The notes under the pieces: model-generated
The model's input: the letters and a program-made list of their open reading frames with translations, nothing else
Databases searched by the model: none
Told to the model about the DNA's origin: nothing
Assembly (NCBI GenBank): GCA_016208305.1
Contig: JACQYI010000006.1
Coordinates: 1,018,988 to 1,082,987, forward strand
From: Oscillatoriophycideae cyanobacterium NC_groundwater_1537_Pr4_S-0.65um_50_18
GTDB taxonomy: Bacteria > Cyanobacteriota > Cyanobacteriia > Elainellales > Elainellaceae
DNA: 64,000 nucleotides
Direction: 5' to 3'
Made by a program: the position numbers and the translations under genes
Shown here: piece after piece, positions 62,125 through 64,000 of the stretch
How positions within the stretch are numbered: position 1 is the first letter of the stretch
Layout of the letters: every line of letters begins with the position of its first letter

Positions 62125-62943
62125 GTGATTACTGCGATCGCGGTGTTTGATATTGATGGAGTCATCCGAGACGTAGGCAACTCCTACCGACGCGCATTGG
62201 CAGACACGGTGGAACACTTTACCCAAAATGCCTACCGACCCTCGCAAGTTGATATCGATCGTCTCAAGGCAGAAGGGCTTTGGAATAACGACTGGGAAGC
62301 CTCGCAGGAAATGATTTGCCGCTACTTTGAGGCACAGGGGAAGCCGCGAGCTATCTTGGAGGCAGGTTTAGACTATGCCACACTGGTCGATTTTTTTCAG
62401 CGGCGCTACCGAGGCGAAGATCTAGACAATCCAGACCATTGGAACGGCTATATTGCCCATGAGCCGCTGCTGCTGCAACCCACTTATCTTGAAGCGTTGA
62501 CGAAGGCTGGAATTCCCTGGGGATTCTTCAGCGGTGCAACAAGAGGCTCTGCCTGTTTCGTTTTGGAAAAGCGGTTGGGACTACGATCGCCTGTACTGGT
62601 GGCCATGGAAGATGCACCTGGCAAGCCCGACCCATCCGGCCTGTTTCAAGTGCTCGATCAATTAGCTCCTGCTTCGTTGGGGACGCCCGTCTTCTATGTA
62701 GGAGACACGGTAGCAGATATGCAAACGGTAGAAAGAGCCAAGCTTCTTCGGCCAGAACGCCAGTGGATCGGGGTGGGCGTTTTGCCACCTCACGCGCAGC
62801 ACTCTCCTGAATATCGGGAGGCTTATGTCGCTCAGCTTAAGTCTGCTGGAGCTGCGATCGTGTTGGACAATGTAACGCACTTAAACCCTGAACAAATACA
62901 GGCTGTGCAGAAGGCGCTATCTGCTGAAAGCACCAACCTTTAG
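62125..62943 (+). CDS. HAD family hydrolase (TIGR01548-like)
   Basis: 272 residues from the GTG at 62125, chosen because GGAGG lies five bases before it and the HAD motif starts at once (IAVFDIDGVIRDVGNSYRRA, Asp9 and Asp11); an ATG 29 codons upstream yields an unrelated leader. Motif III/IV GKPDPSGLF and VFYVGDTVADM complete the active site. The insertion EGLWNNDWEASQEMI is typical of the TIGR01548 cyanobacterial/plant group, distantly related to histidinol-phosphate-linked phosphatases. The substrate is unknown. Confidence 0.85.
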   Translation: MITAIAVFDIDGVIRDVGNSYRRALADTVEHFTQNAYRPSQVDIDRLKAEGLWNNDWEASQEMICRYFEAQGKPRAILEAGLDYATLVDFFQRRYRGEDLDNPDHWNGYIAHEPLLLQPTYLEALTKAGIPWGFFSGATRGSACFVLEKRLGLRSPVLVAMEDAPGKPDPSGLFQVLDQLAPASLGTPVFYVGDTVADMQTVERAKLLRPERQWIGVGVLPPHAQHSPEYREAYVAQLKSAGAAIVLDNVTHLNPEQIQAVQKALSAESTNL

Positions 62944-63227
62944 AAATAGCTCAACTCTCAGCAGCATCTGATACAGCCCCTCAAGACCTAGAGAACTCAC
63001 CCAATAGGGTACGCAGGGCTTGGATAGTCTGGATTGTAATTTAGTCGGAGCGGGATAGGCGGTTTTCATGGACGATATTTCAGGCAATGTCTAGGCAATG
63101 CTACTACTCGCTCAACGGGGTATTGTGAGTAGCTCAATACAATAATAGGTAGACATTGAGAAGCACGACATGAATTCTCCGTGAAGTCCCGTATAATTAC
63201 TAAGAACCCTCAAACCAAGGCGGTCAG

Positions 63228-63473
63228 CTAGCTCGCGTGGCTGTTAGATTTGCTGCGATTGGGAGTATGCGGCTTGATTTTTAAGAATTTACGGCTGATT
63301 TCTATGCCCGAAAGGGGCAGCACCACAAACCAAAAAGCTGCGCCCAAAAAGACGAGTGCCCAAGATACTTTGTCTGTTTTGGGGGTCGAACGATCGAACC
63401 AGAATGCACTTAATAAAATACAGAAAACAACTAAAGCAATCGTGAAATAAAGAGTAGTGAAGTGGGCTTGCAT
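63228..63473 (-). CDS. Small membrane protein, hypothetical
   Basis: 81 residues, two hydrophobic helices (about 6-24 and 36-55) separated by a polar FDRSTPKTDK loop, and a basic Asn/Ser-rich tail. The pattern is found in other cyanobacterial small proteins; no role is known. The flanking region 62944-63227 shows nothing recognisable. Confidence 0.6.
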   Translation of the reverse strand: MQAHFTTLYFTIALVVFCILLSAFWFDRSTPKTDKVSWALVFLGAAFWFVVLPLSGIEISRKFLKIKPHTPNRSKSNSHAS

Positions 63474-63923
63474 TCCTTTAGCCTGCGCGATTCTAAGGTA
63501 TTTATCTTACCAATCTGCAATGGCTAAATCTACAAGTTTTACGGAACGCTCAACAATTATTATCTCACGGCTAAATTGAGAGGGAGCTTGCCTTGTTTTT
63601 AAGTAGACATCTGCCCTGCATCGCTGTGCATTAGAGTTACGCTCCCAAAAAAGTTCTTGACTTTGAAAGTTCTTGATTCTAATTGTGTAAGGAACCTTAG
63701 AACAAAGCTAAGTAGGTGGGTGAAATTAATTGTAGTAGCGTGGCAAGTCTAAAATGTTGGGTTTCTGTAGGATGGCTTAGCGCAACGTAACCCATGCTGT
63801 TAGCGGTTTTCAGCTCTTGGAAAAACCTAACAAATGAGTCTGGATGCGCTAATAGGATGGTATAGCTCTACGAAGGTAGGTTAGGACGCTATAGTAGTAC
63901 TAGAGAAGAGGTTAGTAGTCCTT
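63474..63923. other. Gene-free region before transposase gene
   Basis: No gene recognised. The part after about 63780 probably contains the left end of the insertion sequence whose transposase starts at 63924; its terminal repeat cannot be fixed without the other end. Confidence 0.4.
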
Positions 63924-64000
63924 ATGCCTGCTCCTTACAGTTACGACCTTCGCACCAAAGCAATCGAGGCAGTCCAATGCGGTGAACGCAAAAGTGCAAT
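63924..64000 (+). mobile_element. IS630-type transposase, 5' end only
   Basis: The first 25 codons, MPAPYSYDLRTKAIEAVQCGER and onward, match the N-terminal helix-turn-helix of IS630-family transposases (typically YSYDLR.KAI..V..GE). The gene runs off the right edge of the window, so completeness is unknown. Confidence 0.8.

Noticed and set aside
1..64000. tRNA, rRNA, tmRNA, SRP RNA, riboswitch
   Set aside because: No cloverleaf with a convincing T-loop, no conserved SRP or tmRNA core and no riboswitch core was found by reading. A covariance-model scan would be needed to exclude divergent RNAs.

Overview
The window looks like a stretch of cyanobacterial chromosome. The sequence is full of the HIP1 octamer GCGATCGC, and it encodes proteins tied to cyanobacteria or plastids: the photosystem II extrinsic lipoprotein PsbQ (42390-42833), the plastid/cyanobacterial ribosomal protein PSRP-3/Ycf65 (61676-61975), a GNAT of the plastid NSI type (20181-20699) and a cyanobacterial-type serine/threonine kinase. 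The genus cannot be told from this sequence; a filamentous, non-heterocystous lineage would be a guess.

Layout. 0-3 kb: SDR gene with a palindromic operator, convergent LysR regulator, divergent beta-hydroxyacid dehydrogenase. 3.3-4.2 kb: gene-free stretch with a complete MITE-like element and hairpins. 4.2-8 kb: SGNH-like envelope protein and an RTX-repeat protein. 8.3-9.4 kb: atypical HicAB toxin-antitoxin pair. 10-18 kb: NfeD-like OB protein, membrane protein, mntCAB manganese transporter, YqhD-type alcohol dehydrogenase, ABC half-exporter. 18-28.8 kb: acyltransferase, GNAT, DUF4332 protein, Ser/Thr kinase, phytase/esterase-like lipoprotein, CPBP protease, two-domain histidine phosphatase that appears to start at CTG. 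28.8-34.7 kb: decayed repeats and an SDR remnant, then carboxylesterase, AraC regulator, SDR, DUF4331 and GNAT genes. 34.7-36.6 kb: fumC and a methyltransferase-like membrane protein. 36.9-40.6 kb: PIN/antitoxin pair followed divergently by a large TIR-STAND-TPR protein, the best candidate here for an anti-phage defence gene. 40.6-45.6 kb: RibD-like reductase, FAD oxidoreductase, psbQ, lepB, a wrecked dihydroorotase gene (pyrC), and pgeF.

45.6-46.2 kb is a DnaA-box cluster with an AT-rich flank just upstream of dnaN, and is probably the chromosomal replication origin. 46.2-52 kb: dnaN, DAHP synthase, secA. 52-58 kb: diheme cytochrome c, second NSI-type GNAT, several envelope proteins of unknown role, and a MITE with a second MITE inserted in it. 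57.6-63.5 kb: larB, a peptide-type ABC binding protein, a CAP-domain protein, PSRP-3, a HAD hydrolase and a small membrane protein. The right edge enters an IS630-type transposase gene.

Most genes are household or envelope functions transcribed singly or in short operons. Long perfect hairpins sit between many of them, usually at 3' ends. Accessory signals are the two toxin-antitoxin pairs, the TIR-STAND protein, three MITE copies plus one nested element, three pseudogene remnants (response regulator, SDR, pyrC) and the edge transposase. No tRNA, rRNA or CRISPR array was recognised.
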